NCBI GenBank assembly: GCA_022361315.1
Contig: JAKSBB010000876.1
Location: 1 to 13,748 of the forward strand
DNA: 13,748 nucleotides
From: Desulfobacterales bacterium
GTDB lineage: Bacteria; Desulfobacterota; Desulfobacteria; Desulfobacterales; Desulfobacteraceae
Direction of reading: 5' to 3'
Shown here: positions 6,574 to 13,748 of the stretch, piece after piece
Position numbering within the stretch: the first letter of the stretch is position 1
Layout of the letters: each line of letters starts with the position of its first letter
Position numbers and translations under genes: made by a program
The notes under the pieces: model-generated
What the model saw: only the letters and a program-made list of their open reading frames with translations
What the model was told of the DNA's origin: nothing
Database searches by the model: none

Positions 6574-6579
6574 TATAAT
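6574..6579 (+). promoter_or_regulatory. Candidate -10 element for the lipoprotein/two-component operon
   Basis: A perfect TATAAT lies just beyond the preceding terminator and 39 bases before the lipoprotein start. A TTGACA is present at 6559-6564, but only 9 bp away, too close to act as its -35; no good hexamer lies at 17 bp. The promoter is thus probably weak or activator-assisted. No sigma-54 element is visible here, so I see no sign of autoregulation by the encoded regulator. Confidence 0.45.
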
Positions 6580-6618
6580 ACGAGTTCACAGATCATGAAC
6601 CAATAAAGAGGAGGGGAC

Positions 6619-6894
6619 ATGAAACCATATATTTTACTGGCGGGTATGCTCATGGCCCTGGCCTTGTGGGGATGCGGAAATTCTGAGACCGTAAGAGATG
6701 TGGCTTATTTTCAGGATAACCCGGATAAACTCAAGACCTATTTATCAGTGGTGGAAAAGAATATGGAGGTACTGACAACCCAGGTGGAAAGGGGACATAT
6801 TACAATTGAAGAATTTGATGTAAGCAGGGCAGCGATCTTGGAAAGCCCCACATACAAGGCAGCCAGAAAAGCCATTGAACGTCAGCAAGAGTAG
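6619..6894 (+). CDS. Small lipoprotein, EexN-like
   Basis: This 91-aa protein begins with a hydrophobic signal peptide and a lipobox-like LALWGC, placing the lipidated cysteine at residue 19; Trp at the -2 position is unusual but tolerable. The mature part opens RDVAYFQDNPDKLKTYLS, which resembles the short EexN family of lipoproteins (typically a Tyr-rich start then NPDE-like residues), although the later cysteines of that family are absent. The remainder is a charged helix. The ATG at 6619 follows a strong GAGGAGGGG. It is the first gene of the unit encoding the sensor kinase and regulator, 67 bases before the kinase start, so it may be a periplasmic partner of the sensor. The function is unknown, and the EexN resemblance is from memory and moderate. 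Confidence 0.7.
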   Translation: MKPYILLAGMLMALALWGCGNSETVRDVAYFQDNPDKLKTYLSVVEKNMEVLTTQVERGHITIEEFDVSRAAILESPTYKAARKAIERQQE

Positions 6895-6961
6895 TGAACA
6901 CCAGGTGGAAATATCGTCCCGGATGTTGCTGTTTCCATACGGGATAAAGAGGAGCCCCCCA

Positions 6962-9388
6962 ATGCCCGCAAGATCAATTAACCTGCGTCTAAAATTTATT
7001 ATGGGTCTGGTCATGTTTGCCACCGCTCTTGGCATCTGTATCAGTGTGATCATGTATTTCCACTACAACTCCATCATGGAATCGGAAATCAGCCAACGCT
7101 CCAGGATGTTGCTGGCACAGTCCGATGCTGTCCAGGATTATGTCAAAACCGTCCTGCGCCCGGAGATGTTTGAGGCCCTGCCCGAGGGGCGCTTCATCCT
7201 TCAGGCCATGTCATCTTCGTATATATCAAGGCAGGTGATGGCACGGTTGAACACCCGGGACGCCTCCAACTACCATTACCGGCGGGTCAGCCGGAACCCC
7301 AGGAACCCTGCCTCAACACCCGATGGGTTTGAAGCAGACCTCATCCGCAATTTTGACGATAAAAAAGACCTGAAATTCTGGGAGGACACCACCCTGGTAA
7401 ACGGTGTGGCATATCACCTGGTGGCCCGCCCCGTTACATTTAAATCTTCATGCATGCAATGCCACGGGGAACCGTCGGATGCACCGGAAGAACTCATAAA
7501 CATATACGGTGCGAAAAACGGATTCCACTACAAAATCGGAGAAGTGGGTGGCGTGGTGGTGGCCGGATTTCCTGTTGATTATATTAAAAGCCCTGCCAAA
7601 GAATTAACCCTCCAATACCTCAGCCTGTATCTTCTGGGCATCCTCTCCTTTGCCGGTCTGATCAGTCTTTTCTTCGATCAATTGGTGATGAAAAATCTTC
7701 AGCACCTGACCCGGATCTTCAAAACCCGGTTTTCCGGGGTGCAGGAACAGCGCATCATCGAAAACCTGGGTAAAAAAGATGAAATCGAAGGGCTGGTGGA
7801 AGGCGTGGATGAGCTGGCCGTTTGTCTTTCAGACGCCAGGCGGGAACTGGAGGATTACGCCCAGAACCTTGAGGCCCGTGTGGCGGACCGGACCCGCGCC
7901 CTGGACCTCAAGGCAAAAAAACATCTGGGGGACGTCCGCCTTTTTGTGGACCTGCTTTCGGGGTTCGGCAGTTCACTGGATACCCGCCAACTCATCTCCA
8001 GCCTGCTCGAAAGTGTGGGCAGGCGTTATGGCGCTGTCCAGGCGGTATACCACTGCACCGTTGTTTCGGAGAATTACTATGCCTGGCAGCAGCCGGGAAA
8101 CATCGTCCCCCTGTCGGAGGAGATCCGTGAACTGCTCTGGAAAGACGAAATTCTGCGTATTGAAACAGACCTTTATATTCCGGTTAAATCACCTGAAAGT
8201 CATTGGGGCATACTCAGCCTGTCCTGGGACAGCCCGCCGGATCGGGATGATCTGGATCAGGACATCCTCCTGGCCCTGGGACAGCAGGTGGCCATCCTGA
8301 TTGAGAATATCCATGCATTTTCAAACATCCGGTTTCAGCACGACATGCTCCAGTCCGTATTTAAGGGGATATCAGATCCGCTCATGCTCATCGATGAGGA
8401 CTGCCACATCATCATTGCCAATCAGGGCAGCCGCCTAATTTTCCCCCAGGACAAGCGGACGGACCGTGAGAATGCCCTGCGCAGCTTTCTGTGTATGGGG
8501 AGTGAGTCAAAAGATACCTGTGATATTCTGTCACAGGTGGTGAGCACCGCAAGGCCGGTGAAGGATGAAATCAAAACAGCGGATAACCGTTTTTTTGATG
8601 TGGACCTTTATCCCCTGGACAGTCAGGAGCAGACCGGTATGCGCATGGTGCTTTACGCCAGGGAAATCACCCTTGAAAAAGAGATGCTGGAACGGATGCA
8701 GCAGGCAGAACGCCTGTCTGCCATCGGTAGGATGGCCGCCGGCGTTGCCCATGAGATAAACAATCCTTTAGGAGTCATTCAGGTATACGCAGATCTGATC
8801 AAGGACGGCATCTCCGATCCGGATACCACCCGGGACGTGGAGGTGATTCTCAAGCACACCCGTAATGCCAAAAGTGTTGTACGTAACCTTTTGAATCTGG
8901 CACGGCCGCCCAAAATCCTTACCGGCACCTGTGATATCAACCGGCTCATCACTTCGGAGCTGGACGTGTTCAAAACCCAGGCCCGGGACAACAATATAAA
9001 GATTTCGACAAAACTTGCCCCGGACCTTCCCATGATCAGTTGCGATGCAACCATTGCCGGGCAGATTTTGACCAACCTCTGGCTCAACGCACTGGACGCC
9101 CTCCGTGAACAGGGGGATCGGTTTACCCTGACAACCCGTCTCACCCGTGAGGGGGACATCTGTCTGACGGTGACAGATAACGGGGCCGGCATTGACGATG
9201 ACCTCCTGCCCCAGATTTTTGATCCCTTTTTCACCACCAAAGATGTTGGAAAAGGTACCGGGTTAGGTCTTTCCGTGGTATATGGATTCATTACTGAATT
9301 GGGGGGCCGAATCCAGGTAGATAATCATCCGGTTACCCGTTTCGATATTTTCTTCCCTGCCGCCGCACCCGGGCAGGAACAGGAGTAA
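6962..9388 (+). CDS. Membrane sensor histidine kinase with periplasmic haem-c (DUF3365/Tll0287-like) domain
   Basis: This 808-aa kinase has membrane helices at about 12-34 and 217-242 bracketing a periplasmic domain of the DUF3365/Tll0287-like type. That domain carries one CxxCH haem-c motif (Cys164, Cys167, His168) preceded by ARPV, as in known members. A HAMP-like linker and coiled coil (about 243-320), a GAF-like domain (about 325-455) and a PAS domain (about 460-570) follow. The kinase core has the H-box AHEINNPL with phospho-acceptor His597, N-box Asn705 and Asn709, DNGAGI (739-744), DPFFTTK (754-760) and GKGTGLGL (763-770), the NtrB-like form that pairs with sigma-54 activators. The start at 6962 has AGAGGAG 7 bases ahead; an upstream in-frame TTG at 6875 would overlap the lipoprotein gene. 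It probably senses redox state or a small ligand at the haem. The regulator gene follows after 3 bases. Confidence 0.92.
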   Translation: MPARSINLRLKFIMGLVMFATALGICISVIMYFHYNSIMESEISQRSRMLLAQSDAVQDYVKTVLRPEMFEALPEGRFILQAMSSSYISRQVMARLNTRDASNYHYRRVSRNPRNPASTPDGFEADLIRNFDDKKDLKFWEDTTLVNGVAYHLVARPVTFKSSCMQCHGEPSDAPEELINIYGAKNGFHYKIGEVGGVVVAGFPVDYIKSPAKELTLQYLSLYLLGILSFAGLISLFFDQLVMKNLQHLTRIFKTRFSGVQEQRIIENLGKKDEIEGLVEGVDELAVCLSDARRELEDYAQNLEARVADRTRALDLKAKKHLGDVRLFVDLLSGFGSSLDTRQLISSLLESVGRRYGAVQAVYHCTVVSENYYAWQQPGNIVPLSEEIRELLWKDEILRIETDLYIPVKSPESHWGILSLSWDSPPDRDDLDQDILLALGQQVAILIENIHAFSNIRFQHDMLQSVFKGISDPLMLIDEDCHIIIANQGSRLIFPQDKRTDRENALRSFLCMGSESKDTCDILSQVVSTARPVKDEIKTADNRFFDVDLYPLDSQEQTGMRMVLYAREITLEKEMLERMQQAERLSAIGRMAAGVAHEINNPLGVIQVYADLIKDGISDPDTTRDVEVILKHTRNAKSVVRNLLNLARPPKILTGTCDINRLITSELDVFKTQARDNNIKISTKLAPDLPMISCDATIAGQILTNLWLNALDALREQGDRFTLTTRLTREGDICLTVTDNGAGIDDDLLPQIFDPFFTTKDVGKGTGLGLSVVYGFITELGGRIQVDNHPVTRFDIFFPAAAPGQEQE

Positions 9389-9391
9389 TCC

Positions 9392-10813
9392 ATGACAGAA
9401 TTTTCAATCCTTGTGGTTGACGACGATACTGACTTTCTCAACGGCATCATACGCCACCTGAAAAAACGATTCGACCCCGTGCCGATCACCGGCGCCTCCA
9501 ACGGCCGTGAGGCTCTGGAGATCATTTCCTCCACAGAGGTGGGAGTGCTGCTGTCCGACCTGCGAATGCCGGGGCTTTCCGGCCACGATCTTCTTGAAAA
9601 AGCAGTTGAGATCAACCCGAGGATATGCACGGTGATGATTACCGGGTACGCTACGGTGGAAGCGGCGGTTCAGGCCCTGAAAGCCGGAGCCTGGGATTTC
9701 ATCACCAAACCCCTGGACCGGGACACCCTGTACCTCACTGTGGAAAAAGCGGTTCAGCACTATACCCTTGCCAGGGAAAACAAACGCTTGCAGGCCCTGG
9801 TATCTGATCTGTCCTCAGATAAACACCCGACCTGGGAGAGCCGGAGCATGAAGCAGCTCCAGGAAAAAATCTCTGCAGTTGCGGTGACGGACTACACTGT
9901 ACTTGTCACCGGAGAATCCGGTGCAGGAAAAGAGTTTATCGCCAGGGAGATCCACCGGATGTCCCACCGGTCATCGGCAGCATGCCATGCCCTGAACTGT
10001 CCCGCCATCCCGGAGCAACTTCTGGAAAGTGAATTATTCGGCCATGTCAAAGGGGCATTCACCGGTGCGGAGCGGAACCGGGAGGGGTTTTTCCTGGCCG
10101 CAGACAAGGGCACGCTGATTCTGGATGAAATCGGAGATATCTCCCTGCCCATCCAGGCCAAGCTGCTTAAGTTCCTCCAGGACAAAGAGGTGAAGCCCGT
10201 CGGCTCTTCCAGCCCCAAAACGACTGATGTACGGATCATTGCCCTGACCAACCGCAACCTGGAGGAAAAAATTAATGACAACAGCTTCCGACAGGATCTT
10301 TATTACCGTCTGAACGTCTTGTCCATTGTGGTCCCCCCCCTAAGGGAACGGCGGGAGGACATTCCCATCCTGGTCCGGAAATTCATCGGGCAAACCAGCA
10401 GTGAAATGAACCTGCCCCCCATGGAAATCCATCCGTCGGCAATGGCCTACCTGGCCCGGCAACCCTGGCCGGGAAATGTCCGGGAGCTGCTCAACTACGT
10501 CCGCCGGCTCACCGTGTTCTCCAACGGGCAGACCATCGATCTGCCCCTGATAAAGATGGTGGACAACGATCTTGGGGGGGACGGTTCCGAATACGGTAAC
10601 GGTGGACCCAACCCGGCACAATTCACCGGTATGCTGTATAAAGATGCCAAAAAAGAAGCCCTGGACATTTTCTCAAGGGATTATCTGACCCGGATGTTTG
10701 AAGAAACCCGGGGAAATATTTCCGAAACCTCCCGGCGCAGCGGACTGGAACGGGCTTCGATCCAGAAAATCATCAAACGCCTGGATCTGGACATGTCGCA
10801 GTTCAGGGACTGA
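9392..10813 (+). CDS. NtrC-family sigma-54-dependent response regulator
   Basis: This 473-aa protein has the full three-domain plan. The receiver domain (1-125) has acidic residues Asp10-Asp12, phospho-acceptor Asp56 in LLSDLRMPG, and Lys106 in ITKPLD. The AAA+ domain (about 148-375) has Walker A GESGAGKE (174-181), GAFTGA (221-226) that contacts sigma-54, and Walker B LILDEIGD (242-249). A short Fis-type helix-turn-helix ends the protein (about 440-470, ISETSRRSGLERASIQKIIKRL). Every residue needed for activation is present, so it should be functional. It starts 3 bases after the kinase stop, with its ribosome site CAGGAG inside the kinase gene, so the two are made together. Its best local target is the sigma-54 promoter at 4268-4283 in front of the exporter; other targets in the genome are possible. 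Confidence 0.96.
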   Translation: MTEFSILVVDDDTDFLNGIIRHLKKRFDPVPITGASNGREALEIISSTEVGVLLSDLRMPGLSGHDLLEKAVEINPRICTVMITGYATVEAAVQALKAGAWDFITKPLDRDTLYLTVEKAVQHYTLARENKRLQALVSDLSSDKHPTWESRSMKQLQEKISAVAVTDYTVLVTGESGAGKEFIAREIHRMSHRSSAACHALNCPAIPEQLLESELFGHVKGAFTGAERNREGFFLAADKGTLILDEIGDISLPIQAKLLKFLQDKEVKPVGSSSPKTTDVRIIALTNRNLEEKINDNSFRQDLYYRLNVLSIVVPPLRERREDIPILVRKFIGQTSSEMNLPPMEIHPSAMAYLARQPWPGNVRELLNYVRRLTVFSNGQTIDLPLIKMVDNDLGGDGSEYGNGGPNPAQFTGMLYKDAKKEALDIFSRDYLTRMFEETRGNISETSRRSGLERASIQKIIKRLDLDMSQFRD

Positions 10814-10852
10814 ACCGACAGCCCTTCAGGTTCGGGGTAAAGCCCATTCTCC

Positions 10853-10881
10853 GCTTCCGGTTCTACTTTGCAACCGGAAGC
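10853..10881. other. Perfect hairpin across the 3' end of the rhodanese gene
   Basis: GCTTCCGGTT (10853-10862) pairs perfectly with AACCGGAAGC (10872-10881) around a 9-base loop that contains the rhodanese gene's stop codon. No T-run follows on either strand, so it is not a standard intrinsic terminator. It lies in the 49-base gap between convergent genes and may stabilise or help to end the transcripts. Confidence 0.45.
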
Positions 10882-11570
10882 CCCTGCCGGATCCAGCCTT
10901 TAATCCCCCGCCTCATGTTGTAGATCCGGGAAAACCCGTGGTCTATGAGAATTTTTGATGCCACGGTACTGCGATTCCCCGAAGCGCAATAAATCAGAAT
11001 CGGCTTATCCTGATGCCCGGCAAGTTCTCCGGTCCGGCGCTGCAGTTCCTGAACCGGAATCAATGTGGCATCGCGCAGATGGCCGGCTTTATATTCCCGA
11101 AGCGTCCTGACATCCAGCACCAGCGGATACTGAGCCTTGATGATGGCGGCGGCTTCTCCTGCGGACACGGCCTGATATTGGGTACCTGTATATTCCACCA
11201 CCCGGATGGTGCCTGGGGTGGTACCGATGACGAACTCAAATACACCGACTTTTTTCATTTTGAAGTACGGCGCTTTTTCAATCTCCGGAGGCAACTCCGC
11301 CCGGATATCCAGGGCGGGAACGGACAATACGGCAGGGGTGTTATCACTGAGGGCAAACTTGATATAGTCTCCGCGAAACACCTTAAATTCAGGCATTTTT
11401 GCTAAGCTATTGGTGTCCAGCACACGAAACCCGTTGATCAGACGGCCCGAAACATCGATTTCTGAGGCGTTGACAGCGCCCCCCCAGTTCAGTTGCCACA
11501 ATGAAATAACAAGGCACCAGCATAAAACGAACAGACAATATCGGCCGGGACTTTTCCACCGGTTAAACAT
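10863..11570 (-). CDS. Exported protein with cupredoxin-like and rhodanese domains
   Basis: This 235-aa protein has an N-terminal signal sequence or anchor (about residues 11-35, cleavage possible after AVNA). A beta-rich segment (about 60-127) resembles a cupredoxin fold, with the FRGDYIKF and GVFEFVIGTTPGTIRV pattern but no Cys/His/Met copper ligands. A rhodanese domain (about 135-230) keeps LDVRTLREYKAGH and the active loop CASGNRS with Cys195. Rhodaneses carry sulfane sulfur on that cysteine, so periplasmic sulfur handling is plausible. It is the last gene of a three-gene operon. I start at 11570 because this gives a normal-length signal peptide. An ATG at 11603 in the same frame overlaps the upstream gene by 14 bases and would add eleven mostly basic residues; it cannot be ruled out. 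The rhodanese call is firm, the middle domain less so. Confidence 0.82.
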   Translation of the reverse strand: MFNRWKSPGRYCLFVLCWCLVISLWQLNWGGAVNASEIDVSGRLINGFRVLDTNSLAKMPEFKVFRGDYIKFALSDNTPAVLSVPALDIRAELPPEIEKAPYFKMKKVGVFEFVIGTTPGTIRVVEYTGTQYQAVSAGEAAAIIKAQYPLVLDVRTLREYKAGHLRDATLIPVQELQRRTGELAGHQDKPILIYCASGNRSTVASKILIDHGFSRIYNMRRGIKGWIRQGLPVAK

Positions 11571-11589
11571 CTTCTTTTTCTCTTTCTTT

Positions 11590-12336
11590 CTAGTTTTTTC
11601 CATGCTGCTTCAGTGCGGATAGATACGGGGCAAATAAGGCCTCATAATCTTTCATCCCTTTTTTAATCAGGGTGGAAAAATGATCCATCTGGGCGGTATT
11701 CACCACCAGGTTGGCACTGAAGGTCAGGGCCTGGAGATCATAAAGGGTACTGAATTCAGGACCGATGAGGGTATAGAAAATATTCCGTCTTTTTTTCATG
11801 CTCATGTTCATCATGAACTTATGAAAATCCTGGGATTGAAGCGCCCCGCCCCCGTAAGTACTTAAAAATGTGACTACCGCATAATCCTTGAACCGCATGC
11901 TGTCTATGGCGGCATCCACATTTTCGGGGACGACGATCTGATACTGATTCTCCGTAAGTGCCGCCACCGTCTTTTCCCTCAGAGCGGTATCATCCACCAG
12001 CACCATGGCTGTGGGGACATCTTCAATGACATCCGCCTCTTCCCTCTCTCCATCAGTAAGCCAGTCAATATCAGGGGCGTTCGGGGGAACGATACTCTTG
12101 GATGCCCCAGGCACTTCCTGTTTTGCCGGAGGGGCCTGACTTTTAGTCTGGCTTTTATTCTGATCCTTAGATAAAGGATTTCCGGATTTATCCAGTTCGA
12201 TGGGGGTTTTGCATTTAGGGCATCCGAATTTCAGGGACCGCCCCGGGGCGAGGTTATCCAGCGCCTTGACCAGTTTTTCCTTGTGGGCGTCGGAAAACTT
12301 TAAGGGGCTGCTGCAGTGGGGACATTGGGTAATCAT
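11590..12336 (-). CDS. Zinc-ribbon protein with receiver-like (pseudo-receiver) domain
   Basis: This 248-aa protein opens with a zinc ribbon: CPHC (Cys5, Cys8) and CPKC (Cys39, Cys42). A low-complexity Gln/Lys/Pro linker (about 50-90) follows, then a C-terminal alpha/beta domain (about 108-240) that looks like a response-regulator receiver: AMVLVDDTALREKTVAAL gives the first strand and acidic pair Asp115-Asp116. At the third strand (YAVVTFLSTYGGG) there is no phospho-acceptor aspartate, so it should not be phosphorylated and is better called a pseudo-receiver, a likely protein-docking domain. The start shares ATGA with the stop of the PilT-like gene, and GAGG lies 7 bases upstream, so translation is coupled. 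The link to that ATPase suggests a regulatory or adaptor role. The molecular partner is unknown. Confidence 0.75.
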   Translation of the reverse strand: MITQCPHCSSPLKFSDAHKEKLVKALDNLAPGRSLKFGCPKCKTPIELDKSGNPLSKDQNKSQTKSQAPPAKQEVPGASKSIVPPNAPDIDWLTDGEREEADVIEDVPTAMVLVDDTALREKTVAALTENQYQIVVPENVDAAIDSMRFKDYAVVTFLSTYGGGALQSQDFHKFMMNMSMKKRRNIFYTLIGPEFSTLYDLQALTFSANLVVNTAQMDHFSTLIKKGMKDYEALFAPYLSALKQHGKN

Positions 12337-13553
12337 TTGTTATCCTCGCTTTCTTTTGTGTCTTCGTTGCCGTCATTCTCTCCATCTTCCTCGGGGTCAT
12401 CATCCTTCCAGTCAATGGTAAGCCCTTCGATTTCAGAAGTTTTCTGGCCTTTTTCCCGTTTGAGTACGTCCATGCTCTGGGAGAGGACGTTACGGTGGGA
12501 ACAATAGGCAAATGCGGTTTCCTCGGTGATGGTTTCCTCCTTGAACAGGTCCAGGATATGCTGGTCAAAGGTCTGCATTCCAAAGGCCTTGGCATTGGCA
12601 ATGACCTCATTGATGGTTTTACCTTCGGACTCTCCGTTGAGAATGATATCCTTGACCCTCAGGTTCATCCCCAAAATCTCCAGAGCGGCCACACGGCCCC
12701 CGCCGTTTCTCGGCAGCAAGCGCTGACAGACGATGTACCGGACGGTATCCGCCAGGCGGTGACGGACCTGGGGCTGTTCTTCCTGGTCAAACATGCCTAA
12801 AATACGGTTGATGGTCTGTCCGGCATCCACGGTGTGGAGGGTGGAAACCACGAGATGGCCGGTCTCGGCAGCGGACAACCCGATTTCCATGGTTTCCCGG
12901 TCCCGCATTTCCCCCACCAGAACGACTTTCGGTGCCTGACGCAGGGCCGCCCGCAGCCCCGTGGGAAAGGTGTCGAAATCATTTCCCAACTCCCGTTGAT
13001 TAAACGTGGCCTGCTGGTGGGGATGAACAAACTCCACCGGATCTTCGAGGGTGACCACGTGGATGGATTTTTCCTGATTGATATGGTTCAGCAGGGCCGC
13101 CAGAGTCGTGGATTTACCGGACCCCGTGGACCCGGTTACGAGGATCAGCCCGTTTTTTTCCTCTGCCATTTTCTTGAAAATCGGGGGCAGCCCCAGCTTG
13201 TCAATGCTGGGAATGGTGGTTTCAAGTTTCCTCAAAATCGTGGTGAGGTGGTTCTGCTGTTTGAAGATATTCACCCGGAACCTGGCCTTATTTCCCAGCC
13301 AGTAGGAGAGATCGCAGGAACCGGTGGTCACCAGGCCTTCGATCAGCCTGGGATCGCCGCCGATGAGATTCAGGGCAAATACCTCAGCCTGGAAAGGGGT
13401 GAGCTTTTCCACGGGCGGTGCCACAGGCACATCGGTGAGCTGCCCTGAAGATTCCACCTGCAGCCCTTTGCCCACGGTGACATTCAAATCCGATACATTG
13501 TCAAAGGTTTCCAGCATGCAGGTAATCCAATAGTCAATTTCAGGTTGTTTCAT
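12333..13553 (-). CDS. PilT/PilU-like retraction ATPase with acidic tail
   Basis: This 406-aa GSPII_E-type ATPase of the PilT branch has Walker A GSTGSGKST at residues 141-149, an Asp box TLEDPVEF (168-175), a Walker B-like VVLVGEMRDRETM (210-222), a His box STLHTVDA (237-244), and the late PilT motif GMQTFDQHI (325-333). Such ATPases depolymerise type IV pilins and drive twitching or retraction at the inner membrane. The N-terminal domain and length match PilT/PilU; the last 30 residues are very acidic and extra to the usual end. It starts at an ATG at 13553 with AAGGAAGG 4 bases ahead. No pilin, PilB or PilC is in the window, so it is a stand-alone copy that may act on the organism's type IV pilus or a related machine together with the zinc-ribbon protein it overlaps. 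Confidence 0.92.
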   Translation of the reverse strand: MKQPEIDYWITCMLETFDNVSDLNVTVGKGLQVESSGQLTDVPVAPPVEKLTPFQAEVFALNLIGGDPRLIEGLVTTGSCDLSYWLGNKARFRVNIFKQQNHLTTILRKLETTIPSIDKLGLPPIFKKMAEEKNGLILVTGSTGSGKSTTLAALLNHINQEKSIHVVTLEDPVEFVHPHQQATFNQRELGNDFDTFPTGLRAALRQAPKVVLVGEMRDRETMEIGLSAAETGHLVVSTLHTVDAGQTINRILGMFDQEEQPQVRHRLADTVRYIVCQRLLPRNGGGRVAALEILGMNLRVKDIILNGESEGKTINEVIANAKAFGMQTFDQHILDLFKEETITEETAFAYCSHRNVLSQSMDVLKREKGQKTSEIEGLTIDWKDDDPEEDGENDGNEDTKESEDNK

Positions 13554-13748
13554 CGTACCTTCCTTTACGGATCGTTTTCAGGCGAGACCTGCCCCCCGCC
13601 GTGACAAAGTTTTAACAGGGTAAACCGAATCCCCCGTCGGGAGATAAACATTGGCAGTCAATTTAAAAAAAGTTAAAGGATACAAAACGTTATCATAGAC
13701 ATATTTACAGTGCAAGAACAGATCGCCGGCCCCGACAGGGAAATCCCA
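13554..13748. other. Non-coding region upstream of the PilT-like operon
   Basis: There is no credible gene in these 195 bases. On the - strand a TTGACT lies near 13660, but no matching -10 follows at normal spacing. A small hairpin, TCCC-CCGTC-GGGA, lies at about 13630-13642 in the likely leader. The promoter of the operon is presumably here or further upstream, outside the window. Confidence 0.4.

Noticed and set aside
6559..6579. TTGACA and TATAAT as a matched sigma-70 promoter
   Set aside because: Both hexamers are perfect but only 9 bp apart, too close to act together; only the -10 is kept as a candidate.
12834..13448. A 204-codon + strand frame opposite the PilT-like gene
   Set aside because: The opposite strand encodes a PilT-type ATPase with all motifs; this frame is its antisense shadow.
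13554..13748. A cyclic-di-GMP (GEMM) riboswitch upstream of the PilT-like gene
   Set aside because: Expected from pilus biology, but the conserved GEMM core sequences and paired stems are not present in the leader.

Overview
The window looks like chromosomal DNA from a Desulfobacteraceae-type sulfate-reducing member of the Desulfobacterota. This is inferred from gene content: a YeiH-type sulfur-oxyanion exporter with a long N-terminal extension, a haem-c sensor kinase paired with a sigma-54 activator, an OleA-like ketosynthase, a DUF2080 protein and a PilT-like ATPase. Codon use is moderately GC-rich throughout. I see no rRNA, tRNA, CRISPR array or complete insertion sequence.

Layout. Positions 1-1052 (+) hold the end of livG and all of livF, the two ATPases of a branched-chain amino acid ABC importer, closed by a strong hairpin terminator at 1079-1122. 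Positions 1155-2177 (-) encode a KAS III/OleA-like ketosynthase with its own promoter. Positions 2555-3397 (-) encode a lone radical SAM protein. Positions 3595-4006 (-) hold two overlapping small genes: a Cys-containing protein of about 84 aa that seems to begin at a rare ATT codon, and a DUF2080 protein.

The centre of the window is a sulfur-transport module on the + strand. A textbook sigma-54 promoter at 4268-4283, with palindromic candidate activator sites upstream, precedes a 586-aa YeiH-family permease and a small two-helix membrane protein. After a terminator, a second unit encodes a small lipoprotein, a membrane histidine kinase with a periplasmic CxxCH haem-c motif, and an NtrC-class response regulator carrying GAFTGA. 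The simplest reading is that the kinase senses redox state or a sulfur or nitrogen ligand at its haem and, through the regulator, switches on the exporter.

Positions 10863-13553 (-) form a tight three-gene operon: a PilT-like ATPase, a zinc-ribbon/pseudo-receiver protein, and an exported protein with a cupredoxin-like fold and a rhodanese domain. The last 195 bases are non-coding sequence upstream of this operon, with no promoter I can call.
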